Assembly: GCA_965204235.1 (NCBI GenBank)
Contig: OZ241979.1
Coordinates: 2,914,001-2,978,000 of the forward strand
From: JAJDTQ01 sp965204235
Lineage (GTDB): Bacteria; Desulfobacterota; Binatia; UBA9968; JAJDTQ01
DNA length: 64,000 nucleotides
Direction of reading: 5' to 3'
The translations under genes were made by a program, and so were the position numbers. The notes beneath the pieces are model-generated. The model was given only the letters and a program-made list of their open reading frames with translations. It was not told the DNA's origin and ran no database searches. This document shows positions 17,292 to 25,768 of the stretch, piece after piece. Position 1 is the first letter of the stretch, and each line of letters starts with the position of its first letter.

Positions 17292-18632
17292 ATGCAGTCA
17301 GAGCAGAAGACGGTGCTGGTGGTGGACGACGAGGCCGTCATCCGCGAGACCGTACGCGAGATCCTTGCCGACGAGGGTTACCGCGTGATCGCCGCTCCCG
17401 ATGCGACGGTGGTCCCGGACCTGGTGGCCGAAGAGGCCCCGGACGTGATCCTGCTGGACGTCTGGATGCCGGAGATGGACGGCATCCAGCTCCTCAGGCG
17501 GATCCGGCAGGAACGTCCGGACGCCCGGGTCATCATGATTTCCGGCCACGGGAGCATCGACGCCGCGGTGACCGCCACCAGGATGGGAGCTTTCGATTTC
17601 ATCGAGAAGCCGCTGTCCCTGGACGGGTTGCTGTCCGTCGTGGAGCGGGCTTGCGGCGACCCGAGGCGCGAGGACCCCGTGGCGGTGGAGGACCTGCGGA
17701 CTCGTCGGGCCCACGCGTCGGGGCCGTCCGGTTCCGGCGGCGCCGGCCGCGGGGCGCCCCAGAAGACCCTCGGGAAGAGCGTGGTGGCGTGCGGCCTGGG
17801 GCTGCACTCCGGCGTCAGCACGGGCGTCATCCTGCATCCGTTGCCGGAGGACAGCGGCATCCATTTCGGCGGCATCTCCACCGCCGCCACCGTGCCGGCG
17901 CGCCTGGACTGCGTGCGCTCCACCGAGTTCGCCACCTCGCTGCAGCGGGAGGGGGTGGTGGTGGGCACCGTGGAGCACTTGCTGGCCGCCCTCCACGCTT
18001 ACGGCGTCACCAACCTGCTCATCAAGACGTACGGCGAGATCCCCATCATGGACGGTTCCGCCATCGAGTTCTGCCGGTTGATCGAGGAGGCCGGGGTGGA
18101 AGAGCAGCGCGGGGAATGTCCGGAGATCGTCATCGACCGGACCCTCCGCGTGGGCGGGGACGGCCCGGAAGAGATCGTCATCGAACCCGCGGACCGCTTC
18201 ACCGTCCACTACCGCTTGCAGTACCCGAGCCCCGTGGGAACCCAGGAATACACCTACGTCCATCGGGGGGCGGACTCGTTCCGCGACGAGGTCGCCCCGG
18301 CCCGGACCTTCGGTTTCCTGCGGGACTTCGAGAAGCTCGATGGCATGGGCCTGATCAAGGGCGGCCGGTTGGGCAACTGCATCATCGTCGATGACGAGAA
18401 GGTGGTCAACACTTCCCTGCGGTTCGAGGACGAGTTCGCGCGCCACAAGGTCCTGGACATCCTGGGGGACTTCTCGCTCATCGGTCGCCCCGTGCGCGGC
18501 CGCGTGACCGCCCGGATGACCGGTCATGCCGACAACATCGCGCTCTTGCGGCAGGTGGCCGGGGCGTTCCGTTCCCCGGAACCCCGTTCCGCTTCGGAGA
18601 CCCGTTCGTCTGCGGACACGCTGTCCCTCTGA
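17292..18632 (+). CDS. lpxC: Response-regulator receiver domain fused to LpxC (UDP-3-O-acyl-GlcNAc deacetylase)
   Basis: This 446-residue fusion has a complete receiver domain at residues 1 to about 120: acidic pair in VLVVDDE, phospho-acceptor D56 in ILLDVWMP, S84 in MISGHG and K106 in IEKPLS. A flexible Gly/Ser/Arg linker runs from about 130 to 157. Residues 158 to about 428 are LpxC with its zinc and catalytic residues: E228-H229 (GTVEHLL), H385 and D389 (ARHKVLDILGD) and H412 (TGHADNIALL). LpxC makes the first committed step of lipid A. The receiver lacks the AAA+ and Fis parts of NtrX. It follows the NtrY-like kinase by 40 bp, so phosphorylation could tune LpxC directly. The single frame runs through without a stop. 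Confidence 0.92.
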   Translation: MQSEQKTVLVVDDEAVIRETVREILADEGYRVIAAPDATVVPDLVAEEAPDVILLDVWMPEMDGIQLLRRIRQERPDARVIMISGHGSIDAAVTATRMGAFDFIEKPLSLDGLLSVVERACGDPRREDPVAVEDLRTRRAHASGPSGSGGAGRGAPQKTLGKSVVACGLGLHSGVSTGVILHPLPEDSGIHFGGISTAATVPARLDCVRSTEFATSLQREGVVVGTVEHLLAALHAYGVTNLLIKTYGEIPIMDGSAIEFCRLIEEAGVEEQRGECPEIVIDRTLRVGGDGPEEIVIEPADRFTVHYRLQYPSPVGTQEYTYVHRGADSFRDEVAPARTFGFLRDFEKLDGMGLIKGGRLGNCIIVDDEKVVNTSLRFEDEFARHKVLDILGDFSLIGRPVRGRVTARMTGHADNIALLRQVAGAFRSPEPRSASETRSSADTLSL

Positions 18633-18652
18633 CGGCGTTGGCGCGTTCCCCG

Positions 18653-18821
18653 GGAAACCCTGAACGGTTGCCCTGTTCGTCCCGAGGGTTGCCCTGTTCG
18701 TCCCGAGTCGAGCGGAGTCGAAGGAAGCGTAGCGAAGCGAGGTTCCCCATTCACCCTGAGCAAGGCAGAAAACTCCGTTCGTCCTGAGCGTAGCGAAGCG
18801 GAGTCGAAGGACGCGCGTTCC
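18653..18821. repeat. Cluster of dispersed intergenic repeat cores
   Basis: Two diverged copies of the MITE-like core lie head to tail between lpxC and the thioesterase. GTTGCCCTGTTCGTCCCGAG is present twice in tandem near 18667-18707. A fuller copy runs from CGTTCGTCCTGAGCGTAGCG near 18778 to the thioesterase stop. The left edge resembles the family end (GGGAAACCCTGAACGGTTG). No terminal repeat is clear on the right. Confidence 0.65.
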
Positions 18822-19220
18822 CTACTCGAACCCGAGCAGGCGCGCGTACGTTCGCGGCAGGTCGGTGAGCTTGCGGTCGCGGCCGAGGCAGGCGTGTTTC
18901 GTCCAGCCCGTGGCGATTGCGGCGTGGTCCGCTTCCCGGCCGATCCGGTAGTGGAACTTCAGCGCCACGCGGTTCAGGGACTCGACGGTGGTCTCGATCC
19001 GCAGCAGGTCGTCGTAGCGGGCCGGTCTGCGGTAACGGCACCGGGCTTCGGTGACCGGGAAGAAGACGCCGTCCTGCTCGGCGCGTCGATAGGGTATGCC
19101 GGCTTCGCGCATGAGCTCGGTCCTGCCGATCTCGAACCAGCGAAGGTAGTGGGCGTAGTAGGCGACCCCCATCTGGTCCGTGTCGCCGTAGATGACACGA
19201 TAGGCGGTGACGTTCTTCAC
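18822..19220 (-). CDS. YbgC/FadM-like acyl-CoA thioesterase (hotdog fold)
   Basis: This 132-residue hotdog-fold protein has the 4-hydroxybenzoyl-CoA thioesterase/YbgC signature YGDTDQMGVAYYAHYLRWFEIGR, with the nucleophile-region Asp at DTDQMG. RYDDLLRIET and a basic C-terminal strand follow. It should hydrolyse short or medium acyl-CoA thioesters. The best start is GTG at 19220 (KNVTAYRVIYGDTD). Upstream in-frame sequence overlaps the PDZ gene and looks non-coding. It lies 46 bp downstream of the PDZ protein on the same strand. Confidence 0.88.
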   Translation of the reverse strand: MKNVTAYRVIYGDTDQMGVAYYAHYLRWFEIGRTELMREAGIPYRRAEQDGVFFPVTEARCRYRRPARYDDLLRIETTVESLNRVALKFHYRIGREADHAAIATGWTKHACLGRDRKLTDLPRTYARLLGFE

Positions 19221-19266
19221 GGTTCGCGTGTGCGGAGGCGGCTCCCCCCGCGGGTCCGGGCGGCGG

Positions 19267-20190
19267 TCAGTCGTCCGCCTCCTCCCCCGGCGGGACGGGT
19301 TGGTTGAAGTCCCAGCGGTCGCGGCTGGCCACCCGGACGTCCAGCGAGCCATCGCCCCGGATGACGTGGAAGGCGATGGCGTCTCCGGCCTGCTTCTTCC
19401 ACATCTCCCTGTAGAGCTGGGGTCGGGTCCGCACCTCCCGGTCCTCCACCGTGAGTATGATGTCCCCCTGTCTCAGACCGGCCTCCTCCGCCGGTCCCGA
19501 GGGCGTGACCCCGGTCACCACCACGTGGCCTCCCATCCCCTGGGGGTGGAAACCGAGCCAGGGGCGCGGCGGCCGGCTGCGGACCCGCCCGAACCGTTTC
19601 AGCTCGTCCGCGTCCCGGAGGTAGTACTCCACCGGGATGGCTAGGGTGAACTTGGCGATCTCGTTCAGGTTCAGGGAGACCACGCCCAGGAGGCGGCCCC
19701 GGGAGTCGGCCAGCGCGCCGCCGCCGAACCCCGGGTTGAACGCGCTCAGACGGATGGACCGTTCGAGCAGGTACTCCCACTGTGCGTCGTAGCCTTCCAG
19801 GGAGGTGACGTTGCCGTCGCTGACCCGCCGGGCCTGCTGTCCCCCGCTGGCGACCATGAACGCGGGTTGGCCGACGGTGACGGATTCCGCCGGCCGCAGG
19901 AACGGCAGATCGACGGCGTCGATCCTGACCAGGGCGAGGCCGGTGTCGAAGTCCTGTGCGGCCAGCCGCCCCGGGTGCTGCTTCCCGTCCGACAGCGTCA
20001 CGATGATGGACTCGGCCCCGTTGACCACGTAGTTGACGGTCAGGATGACGCCGGTGGGTTCGACGATGGTCCCGGAGCCCATTCTCTCGGAGCCCAGGTT
20101 GCGCGCGGAAGGATGGCGTGACGGCACCCTCACGTCGAGGTCCACCGTGGCCGGGAGCACCGCATGTACCAGACCCAACCGTGCGTTCAC
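19267..20190 (-). CDS. HtrA/DegP-like trypsin-fold protein with PDZ domain, catalytic triad lost
   Basis: This 307-residue protein keeps the HtrA layout: a trypsin fold (residues about 10-190) and a PDZ domain (about 200-295; VVVTGVTPSGPAEEAGLRQGDIIL). The triad is gone by alignment to the family motifs. The usual TNNHVV reads TVNYVV (His to Tyr), the usual TDLALLKI reads TGLALVRI (Asp to Gly), and the usual GNSGGPL reads GFGGGAL (Ser to Gly). It has no obvious signal peptide. It is therefore probably a non-proteolytic scaffold or chaperone. GTG at 20190 is preferred because GGAGG lies six bases upstream. The conserved fold and intact frame argue against simple decay. Confidence 0.8.
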   Translation of the reverse strand: MNARLGLVHAVLPATVDLDVRVPSRHPSARNLGSERMGSGTIVEPTGVILTVNYVVNGAESIIVTLSDGKQHPGRLAAQDFDTGLALVRIDAVDLPFLRPAESVTVGQPAFMVASGGQQARRVSDGNVTSLEGYDAQWEYLLERSIRLSAFNPGFGGGALADSRGRLLGVVSLNLNEIAKFTLAIPVEYYLRDADELKRFGRVRSRPPRPWLGFHPQGMGGHVVVTGVTPSGPAEEAGLRQGDIILTVEDREVRTRPQLYREMWKKQAGDAIAFHVIRGDGSLDVRVASRDRWDFNQPVPPGEEADD

Positions 20191-20241
20191 GCGCAACCTC
20201 CAACGGCTCCCCCCGTCCGGGAGACGCCGCTCTTTGCGTCA

Positions 20242-20417
20242 AGGAAACTCGGAACGATTGCCCCGTTCGTCCTGAGCGTAGCGGAGCGAAGTCACCCGTT
20301 CATCCTGAGCATAGTGAAGCAAAGTCACCCGTTCATCCTGAGCGTAGCGAAGCGAAGTCGAAGGACGCGCTTTCCCATGTGGAGAGGCGCCTCGAGCCGG
20401 AATCGATCGGAGGTTCC
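20242..20417. mobile_element. MITE-like element with internal triplication
   Basis: The left end AGGAAACTCGGAACGATT mirrors the right end AATCGATCGGAGGTTCC. The flanking trinucleotides are TCA and TTA. Inside, the core motif CGTTCGTCCTGAGCGTAGCG occurs three times with small changes. The ends resemble those of the elements at 6153 and 27637. The rest of the 358-base gap between the PDZ gene and yceD shows no gene. Confidence 0.65.
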
Positions 20418-20548
20418 TTAACAGAATCAGGGTGGGTTCACAAGGTCCGCTCCCCGGGGTCCGGGCTGGTGGGGCGTCGGCGGCAAGTAGCCGGAAAAAT
20501 GGACCTTTCGTCATGCCCGGCGGTTGACAAGGGAGCCGGCCGGCGGGT

Positions 20549-21094
20549 ATGAAGACCGTCTCCACGGGGGTTGCCTTGAGGATTGCCTTGGCCCGCATCG
20601 ACGCCGTACCCAGGGAAAGCCGTTTCTCCGAGACGCTCGACGTGGCCCGGGAGGACCTTTCGGCCCCGGTGCGCTTTGCCTCGCCCGTGCACGTGGACGT
20701 GACCTACTACCGGTCGGGCCGGGAGATCTTCTTCCGCGGCGGTCTCAGGGGCGAAGCGGAGGGGGATTGCAGCCGTTGCCTGGAGAGCTTTCCGTTCGTC
20801 ATCGAAAAAAGTTTCGACTTCGTGTTGACCCCGGACCCCCTTCCGACTAATAGAAACATGGAGCTCACCGCGGACGAGATGGGTTTGAGCTTCTACTCCG
20901 GCGAGGAAATCGACCTTTCGCCCTACGTCCGCGAGCAGACGTTGCTTGCCTTGCCCCTGCGGCCGCTGTGCAGCGAGAGCTGCCGCGGACTGTGCCCCGA
21001 CTGCGGCGCCGAGTTGAACCGGGCCGCCTGCGGGTGCGCGCCGCCGGGGGATCCCCGTATGGCAATTTTTCGCAACCTCCGGTTGGACCGGTAG
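20549..21094 (+). CDS. yceD: YceD / DUF177 family protein
   Basis: This 181-residue DUF177 protein has the CSRCLESF motif near residue 74 and a C-terminal cysteine cluster CPDCGAELN...CGC. YceD is needed for 23S rRNA accumulation in some bacteria and almost always precedes rpmF, as here (rpmF starts 47 bp on). The cysteine pattern could bind zinc. The ATG at 20549 is used; the upstream TTG-containing frame is not conserved-looking. Confidence 0.93.
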   Translation: MKTVSTGVALRIALARIDAVPRESRFSETLDVAREDLSAPVRFASPVHVDVTYYRSGREIFFRGGLRGEAEGDCSRCLESFPFVIEKSFDFVLTPDPLPTNRNMELTADEMGLSFYSGEEIDLSPYVREQTLLALPLRPLCSESCRGLCPDCGAELNRAACGCAPPGDPRMAIFRNLRLDR

Positions 21095-21141
21095 CGCCGG
21101 CGAGCGACGAGAACCACGAACAGGCAGGACGGATACCAGAC

Positions 21142-21324
21142 ATGCCCGTACCCAAGAGACGAACCTCCCCCAGCAAGAGGAACAAGCGCCGCTCCCACGA
21201 CGCCATTGCCGCGCCCCGGTGGATCACGTGCTCCCGTTGCGGCGCAGCGACCCTGAGGCACAGGGTCTGCGCCAACTGCGGCCACTACAGGTCTCGTTCC
21301 GTGACACCCGGCGAAGAAACCTGA
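21142..21324 (+). CDS. rpmF: 50S ribosomal protein L32
   Basis: This 60-residue protein starts MPVPKRRTSPSKRNKRRSHD and carries the zinc-ribbon cysteines CSRCGAATLRHRVCANCG. These features are diagnostic for bL32 with the zinc-binding (C+) form. It lies in the usual yceD-rpmF-plsX order, 19 bp before plsX. Confidence 0.97.
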   Translation: MPVPKRRTSPSKRNKRRSHDAIAAPRWITCSRCGAATLRHRVCANCGHYRSRSVTPGEET

Positions 21325-21343
21325 AGCTGCCTGTTGCCCGGTG

Positions 21344-22372
21344 ATGCGGCGGGTTATCGTTGACGGGATGGGCGGTGACCACGGCCCGGGCGTCGTCGTG
21401 GCGGGGGCGCTGCAGGCGGCGAAGGAGTACGGGGTAGGGATCACCCTGGTCAGCCAGTCGGGCGCGGTGGAATCCGAGTTGTCGCGCCATTCGTTCGACC
21501 CGTCAGCCGTGCGGGTCCTGTCCGCGGCCACCTCCATCGGCATGCGCGACTCGCCGAGCCGCGCGCTGAAGCGGAAGGACTCTTCCATGCGGGTCGCCTT
21601 CGACGGCCTGAAGGCCGGGGAAGGCGACGCGGTGGTGAGCGCCGGGAACTCCGGGGCGATGATGGCCATCGGCATGTTCGTGATGGGACGGTTGCCCGGG
21701 GTGGACCGGCCCGCCATCCTGACGGTCAGCCCCTCGCTTTCCGGCGGAACGGTCCTCCTGGACGGGGGGGCCAATACGGACTGCAAGCCGCGGCAGTTGG
21801 CGCAGTTCGCGCAGATGGGCGCCATCTACGCGGAGAGGATCCTCGGGGTCCCGCGGCCCCGGGTGGGCATCCTGAGCAACGGCGAGGAGGACGAGAAGGG
21901 CAACGACCTCACGCGGGAGGCCATCCGCGAACTGCGCGCCACGGAGTTGCACTTCGCGGGCCACGTGGAGGGCCGGGACATCGCCAACGGCCGAGTGGAC
22001 GTGGTGGTCTGCGACGGCTTCACCGGCAACGTGGCGTTGAAGACCATGGAGGGACTCGGAGAGTTCGTCTCATCGGTCCTGAAGGATGCGTTCCGGAGCA
22101 ACCTGCCGAGCCGGTTGGGGTTCCTGTTGTGTGGGCGGGCCATCCGGCGCGCCTATGACCGCCTCGACTATGCGCACTACGGCGGCGCGCCCCTGATCGG
22201 CTTGAACGGCGTCGCCATCGTGGCCCACGGCGGCTCGTCGGCCAAGGCCATCAAGAACGCCGTGCGGGTGGCGGCCGAAGCCGTCTCCCAGGACATCAAC
22301 GGCTACATCGTGAACGCATTGGACCGTGCGCCCCAGCCTCGCGGGCAGACGGACCGTCCGGGTCACGGCTGA
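21344..22372 (+). CDS. plsX: Phosphate acyltransferase PlsX
   Basis: This 342-residue enzyme converts acyl-ACP to acyl-phosphate for phospholipid synthesis. Hallmarks are VDGMGGDHGP at the start, SAGNSGAMMA near residue 104, DGGANTDCKP near 142, VCDGFTGNVALKT near 223 and LIGLNGVAIVAHG near 285. GTG (21341) and ATG (21344) are adjacent starts; I use the ATG. In many relatives fabH comes next, but here fabD starts after 9 bp. Confidence 0.96.
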   Translation: MRRVIVDGMGGDHGPGVVVAGALQAAKEYGVGITLVSQSGAVESELSRHSFDPSAVRVLSAATSIGMRDSPSRALKRKDSSMRVAFDGLKAGEGDAVVSAGNSGAMMAIGMFVMGRLPGVDRPAILTVSPSLSGGTVLLDGGANTDCKPRQLAQFAQMGAIYAERILGVPRPRVGILSNGEEDEKGNDLTREAIRELRATELHFAGHVEGRDIANGRVDVVVCDGFTGNVALKTMEGLGEFVSSVLKDAFRSNLPSRLGFLLCGRAIRRAYDRLDYAHYGGAPLIGLNGVAIVAHGGSSAKAIKNAVRVAAEAVSQDINGYIVNALDRAPQPRGQTDRPGHG

Positions 22373-22381
22373 GCGAGGCAG

Positions 22382-23329
22382 ATGACGGATCCAGGCCGCA
22401 TCGCGTTCGTCTTTCCCGGGCAGGGCTCGCAGTACGTGGGCATGGGAAAGGCCCTGTGCGACCGGTTCCCGGAGGCGAAGGCGGTCTTCGACGAGGCGGA
22501 GGACGCCCTGCGCATGAACCTTCGCCAAGTCTGTTTCGACGGTCCCGAGGCCGACCTGAACCGGACCGCCTGCACCCAGCCCGCGGTCCTCGCCGTGTCC
22601 GTGGCCGCGCTCCGGGTGCTCGAAGGACGTTGCGGGCGCAAGCCCTCGTGGGCGGCGGGACACAGCCTCGGCGAATACAGCGCCCTGGTGTGCGCGGGGG
22701 CGCTCCGGTTGGCGGACGCGGTGAGGGTGGTCCGGGAGCGGGGGCGGCTGATGCAGGAAGCCGTGCCCGAGGGCGAAGGGGGCATGGCCGCGGTCATCGG
22801 GTTGGAGGCGTCGGTGGTGCGGGAGGTTTGCGAGCAGGCGCGGGGCCGCGAGGTAGTGGCGCCCGCCAACCTCAACGGCGGCGGACAGGTGGTGGTTTCC
22901 GGCGCTCGCGAAGCGGTGAAGCGGGCGTCGCAACTGGCCCGGGAGCGGGGCGCGCGCAAGGTGGTGGAGCTCCCGGTGAGCGCTCCGTTCCACTGCGCGC
23001 TCATGGAGCCCGCGTCGGAGGGGTTGCGGGAAGTGCTGGTGGGAGTCGAGGTGCGGCCTTTCCCGGTGGGCGTCGTCACCAACGTGGAGGCGGCCCTGAA
23101 CTCCGACCCGGAGCGCGTCAAGTCCCTCCTGGTGGAGCAGGTGGTGGCCCCGGTCCGATGGGAGGAGTCGGTGGAGACCCTGGCCGGGTTGGGCTGCGAG
23201 TGCGCGGTGGAGCTTGGCCCGGGACGGGTGTTGTCCGGGCTCATCCGGCGCATCGACCCGCGGCTGAAGACCCTCAACCTGGAACGGCCCGAGGACCTGG
23301 AAGGGGTGCTCGCGGAGTTGGGGGCCTGA
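22382..23329 (+). CDS. fabD: Malonyl-CoA:ACP transacylase FabD
   Basis: This 315-residue acyltransferase has FVFPGQGSQYVGMGK at the start, the active-site GHSLGEYSAL near residue 98, the substrate-binding Arg in RGRLMQEA, and the catalytic His in VSAPFHCALM near 204. It loads malonyl groups onto AcpP for chain extension. It sits in the plsX-fabD-fabG-acpP run with very short gaps, implying one transcript. Confidence 0.97.
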   Translation: MTDPGRIAFVFPGQGSQYVGMGKALCDRFPEAKAVFDEAEDALRMNLRQVCFDGPEADLNRTACTQPAVLAVSVAALRVLEGRCGRKPSWAAGHSLGEYSALVCAGALRLADAVRVVRERGRLMQEAVPEGEGGMAAVIGLEASVVREVCEQARGREVVAPANLNGGGQVVVSGAREAVKRASQLARERGARKVVELPVSAPFHCALMEPASEGLREVLVGVEVRPFPVGVVTNVEAALNSDPERVKSLLVEQVVAPVRWEESVETLAGLGCECAVELGPGRVLSGLIRRIDPRLKTLNLERPEDLEGVLAELGA

Positions 23330-23332
23330 ACC

Positions 23333-24085
23333 GTGGCCGCGGGGCCGCTGGCGGACCGAGTCGCCCTGGTCACGGGCGGCAGCAGGGGCATCGGGCGCGA
23401 GGTCGTCCTTTGCCTGGCCCGCATGGGAGCCCGGGTGCTCATCAACTACCGGGAGAACCGGGAGGCGGCCGAGGACGTGGCCGAGCAGGTCCGGCGGGAG
23501 GGCGGCGCCGCGGAGTTGACGCCCTTCGACGTGGCCCGCCAGGACCGAGTGGACCACGCGGTCAAGGAAATCGTTGACCGGCATGAAAAAATTGATATTT
23601 TAGTCAACAATGCGGGGATCGCCGTCGATGGTCTGCTGTTGCGCCAGAAGGCCTCCGATTGGGAAAGGGTCATCGACGTCAACCTCAGGGGCGTTTTCCA
23701 CTGCACCAGGGCGGCCAGCAGGAGCATGGTTCGTCGGCGGTACGGTCGCATCGTCAACCTGACCTCGGTGGCCGGACAGATGGGGAACGTGGGCCAGTCC
23801 GTCTATGCGGCGTCCAAGGCGGGCATCGTGGGTTTCACCAAGTCCATGGCCCGGGAACTCGCCCCGCGCGGGATTACCGTCAACGCCGTGGCTCCCGGTT
23901 TCATCGAAACCGAAATGACCGCGGCCCTGAACGAGGACGCCCGGCGCCGGTACCTCGCCGCGATTCCCCTGGGTCGGTTCGGCAGCGGCGGCGACGTGGC
24001 CCGGACGGTGGCGTTCCTGGCGGGCCCCGGAGGGCAGTACATTACCGGCCAGACCATCGGCGTCAACGGCGGCCTGTACATGTGA
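23333..24085 (+). CDS. fabG: 3-oxoacyl-ACP reductase FabG
   Basis: This 250-residue short-chain dehydrogenase has the NADPH motif TGGSRGIGRE near residue 15, NNAGIA near 94, and the catalytic Ser and YAASKAG (Tyr/Lys) near 155-165. The C-terminal PGFIETEMT and GQTIGVNGGLYM are typical of FabG. It reduces beta-ketoacyl-ACP. It starts with GTG three bases after the fabD stop codon. A stretch within (near 23586-23606) is locally AT-rich without breaking the frame. Confidence 0.97.
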   Translation: MAAGPLADRVALVTGGSRGIGREVVLCLARMGARVLINYRENREAAEDVAEQVRREGGAAELTPFDVARQDRVDHAVKEIVDRHEKIDILVNNAGIAVDGLLLRQKASDWERVIDVNLRGVFHCTRAASRSMVRRRYGRIVNLTSVAGQMGNVGQSVYAASKAGIVGFTKSMARELAPRGITVNAVAPGFIETEMTAALNEDARRRYLAAIPLGRFGSGGDVARTVAFLAGPGGQYITGQTIGVNGGLYM

Positions 24086-24258
24086 CTCCACCGTCGGAGC
24101 CCTGTCTGGAGCGGCTCTTCCGGTTTGTGTGTGTACAGGGTTTCACGGGGAGGGGATCGGAGTTTTCCGCTAGCCGAACCGAGGACAGCAAAGGGGACAG
24201 CAAGGTCGGGACGGGAGGGATTCGGACACGAGCAGTGATACGGAACAGGAGGTGCAAT
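24086..24258. repeat. fabG-acpP gap with a fragment of the composite intergenic repeat
   Basis: Bases about 24148-24215 (GGGGATCGGAGTTTTCCG, then GCCGAACCGAGGACAGCAA) match the right part of the composite repeats at 47445-47785 and 62039-62480. The acpP ribosome-binding site ACAGGAGGTGC lies at the end. No gene is seen. Confidence 0.55.
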
Positions 24259-24495
24259 ATGGCAACGGACGTCGAGGCGAGGGTCAAGGAGATCATCAGC
24301 GAGCAATTGGGAGTGAGCGACGCGGAAGTCAGCCCCGAAGCTTCCTTCGTCGAAGACCTGGGAGCCGATTCGCTGGACATCGTGGAGCTGGTCATGGCGT
24401 TGGAGGAGGAGTACGAGATGGAGATCTCCGACGAGGACGCGGAAAAGATCAAGACGGTGCAGGACGTCATCGAATACATCGAAAGCCACCGATAA
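24259..24495 (+). CDS. acpP: Acyl carrier protein
   Basis: This 78-residue acidic protein has the phosphopantetheine attachment motif GADSLDIVELVM (Ser at about residue 38). It carries acyl chains during fatty acid synthesis. AGGAGG precedes the ATG at 24259. The gene is followed by glyA after one base. The usual neighbour fabF is absent. Confidence 0.98.
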   Translation: MATDVEARVKEIISEQLGVSDAEVSPEASFVEDLGADSLDIVELVMALEEEYEMEISDEDAEKIKTVQDVIEYIESHR

Positions 24496-24496
24496 G

Positions 24497-25768
24497 ATGA
24501 TTACCGCAAGCCTGGAGCAAGTCGATCCGGAAGTCTTCGAAGCCATCCGCGACGAGAGCGAACGCCTGGAATCGAACCTGGAGTTGATCGCCTCCGAGAA
24601 CGTGGTCAGCGAGGCGGTCCTGGAGGCCCAGGGATCCCTCATGACCAACAAGTACGCCGAGGGCTATCCCGGCAGGCGCTACTATGGGGGTTGCGAGTAC
24701 GTGGACGTGGTGGAGCGTCTGGCGGTGGAGCGGGCCCGGACGCTCTTCGGTGCGGAGCACGTGAACGTGCAGCCCCACTCCGGCTCGCAGGCCAACATGG
24801 CTGTGTACTTCGCGGTCCTCAAGCCCGGCGACACCTACCTGGGGATGGACCTTTCCCACGGCGGCCACCTATCCATGGGAAGTCCGGTCAACTTCTCCGG
24901 CCGGTTGTACGGGGTGGCGTCCTACGGGGTGTCCGAGGAAACGGAGACCATCGACTACGACGCCCTGGCCGCGCTGGCCCGCGAGCGCCGCCCGCGGCTC
25001 ATCGTGGCGGGGGCGAGCGCCTACCCCCGGGTCCTGGACTACGAAAGGTTCCGCGCCATCGCCGACGAGGTGGGGGCCCTGTTGATGGTGGACATGGCGC
25101 ACATCGCGGGGTTGGTGGCGGCCGGCTGCCACCCGAGCCCGGTGCCCCACGCGGACTACGTGACCACCACCACGCACAAGACCCTGCGAGGGCCTCGGGG
25201 CGGGATGATCCTCTGCCGCGAGGAGCACGCCAAGACCCTCGACGGCCGCGTCTTCCCGGGCATGCAGGGGGGACCCCTCATGCACGTGATCGCCGCCAAG
25301 GCCGTGGCCCTGAAGGAGGCGTCCACGGCCGAGTTCGCGAGTTACCAGCGGCAGATCGTGGCCAACGCCAAGGCCCTGGCCGGCGCGTTGACGGAGCGGG
25401 GTTTCCGTCTGGTCTCGGGCGGCACCGACAACCACGTCATGCTCCTGGACCTACGGAACTCCGAGATCACCGGCAAGCTGGCCCAGGAAACCCTGGAGCG
25501 GGCAGGGATCACCGCAAACCGCAATACCGTGCCCTTCGACCGCCGCTCTCCGTTCGTGACCAGCGGCGTCCGCATCGGCACCCCCGCGGTCACGACCCGG
25601 GGCATGAAGGAACCGGAGATGCGCGTCATCGCCGAGTGGATCCGGCGCGCCCTCGCCAAGGTGGGGGACCCCCCCGCCCTGGACGCCATCGCCGCGGAGG
25701 TGCGGGCGTTGTGCGAGCGCTTTCCGGTCTATCGCAGGAACGGCGCCGGGCCGGCGCCGCAGCCCTGA
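24497..25768 (+). CDS. glyA: Serine hydroxymethyltransferase
   Basis: This 423-residue PLP enzyme interconverts serine and glycine with tetrahydrofolate. It has NLELIASENVVSEAVLEAQGS near residue 30, TNKYAEGYPGRRYYGGCEYVD near 52, and the PLP-lysine motif VTTTTHKTLRGPRGG near 225 (Lys in THKT). RSPFVTSGVRIGTPAVTTRGM follows near 350. Full length and normal. In related genomes nrdR follows glyA; here a 2.8-kb insertion intervenes. Confidence 0.98.
   Translation: MITASLEQVDPEVFEAIRDESERLESNLELIASENVVSEAVLEAQGSLMTNKYAEGYPGRRYYGGCEYVDVVERLAVERARTLFGAEHVNVQPHSGSQANMAVYFAVLKPGDTYLGMDLSHGGHLSMGSPVNFSGRLYGVASYGVSEETETIDYDALAALARERRPRLIVAGASAYPRVLDYERFRAIADEVGALLMVDMAHIAGLVAAGCHPSPVPHADYVTTTTHKTLRGPRGGMILCREEHAKTLDGRVFPGMQGGPLMHVIAAKAVALKEASTAEFASYQRQIVANAKALAGALTERGFRLVSGGTDNHVMLLDLRNSEITGKLAQETLERAGITANRNTVPFDRRSPFVTSGVRIGTPAVTTRGMKEPEMRVIAEWIRRALAKVGDPPALDAIAAEVRALCERFPVYRRNGAGPAPQP

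Noticed and set aside
11864..17341. A 1825-codon open frame on the minus strand opposite yebC-ruvCAB and the kinase
   Set aside because: It is antisense to well-identified genes and has the His/Arg/Gly/Val-rich look of a GC-rich shadow frame.
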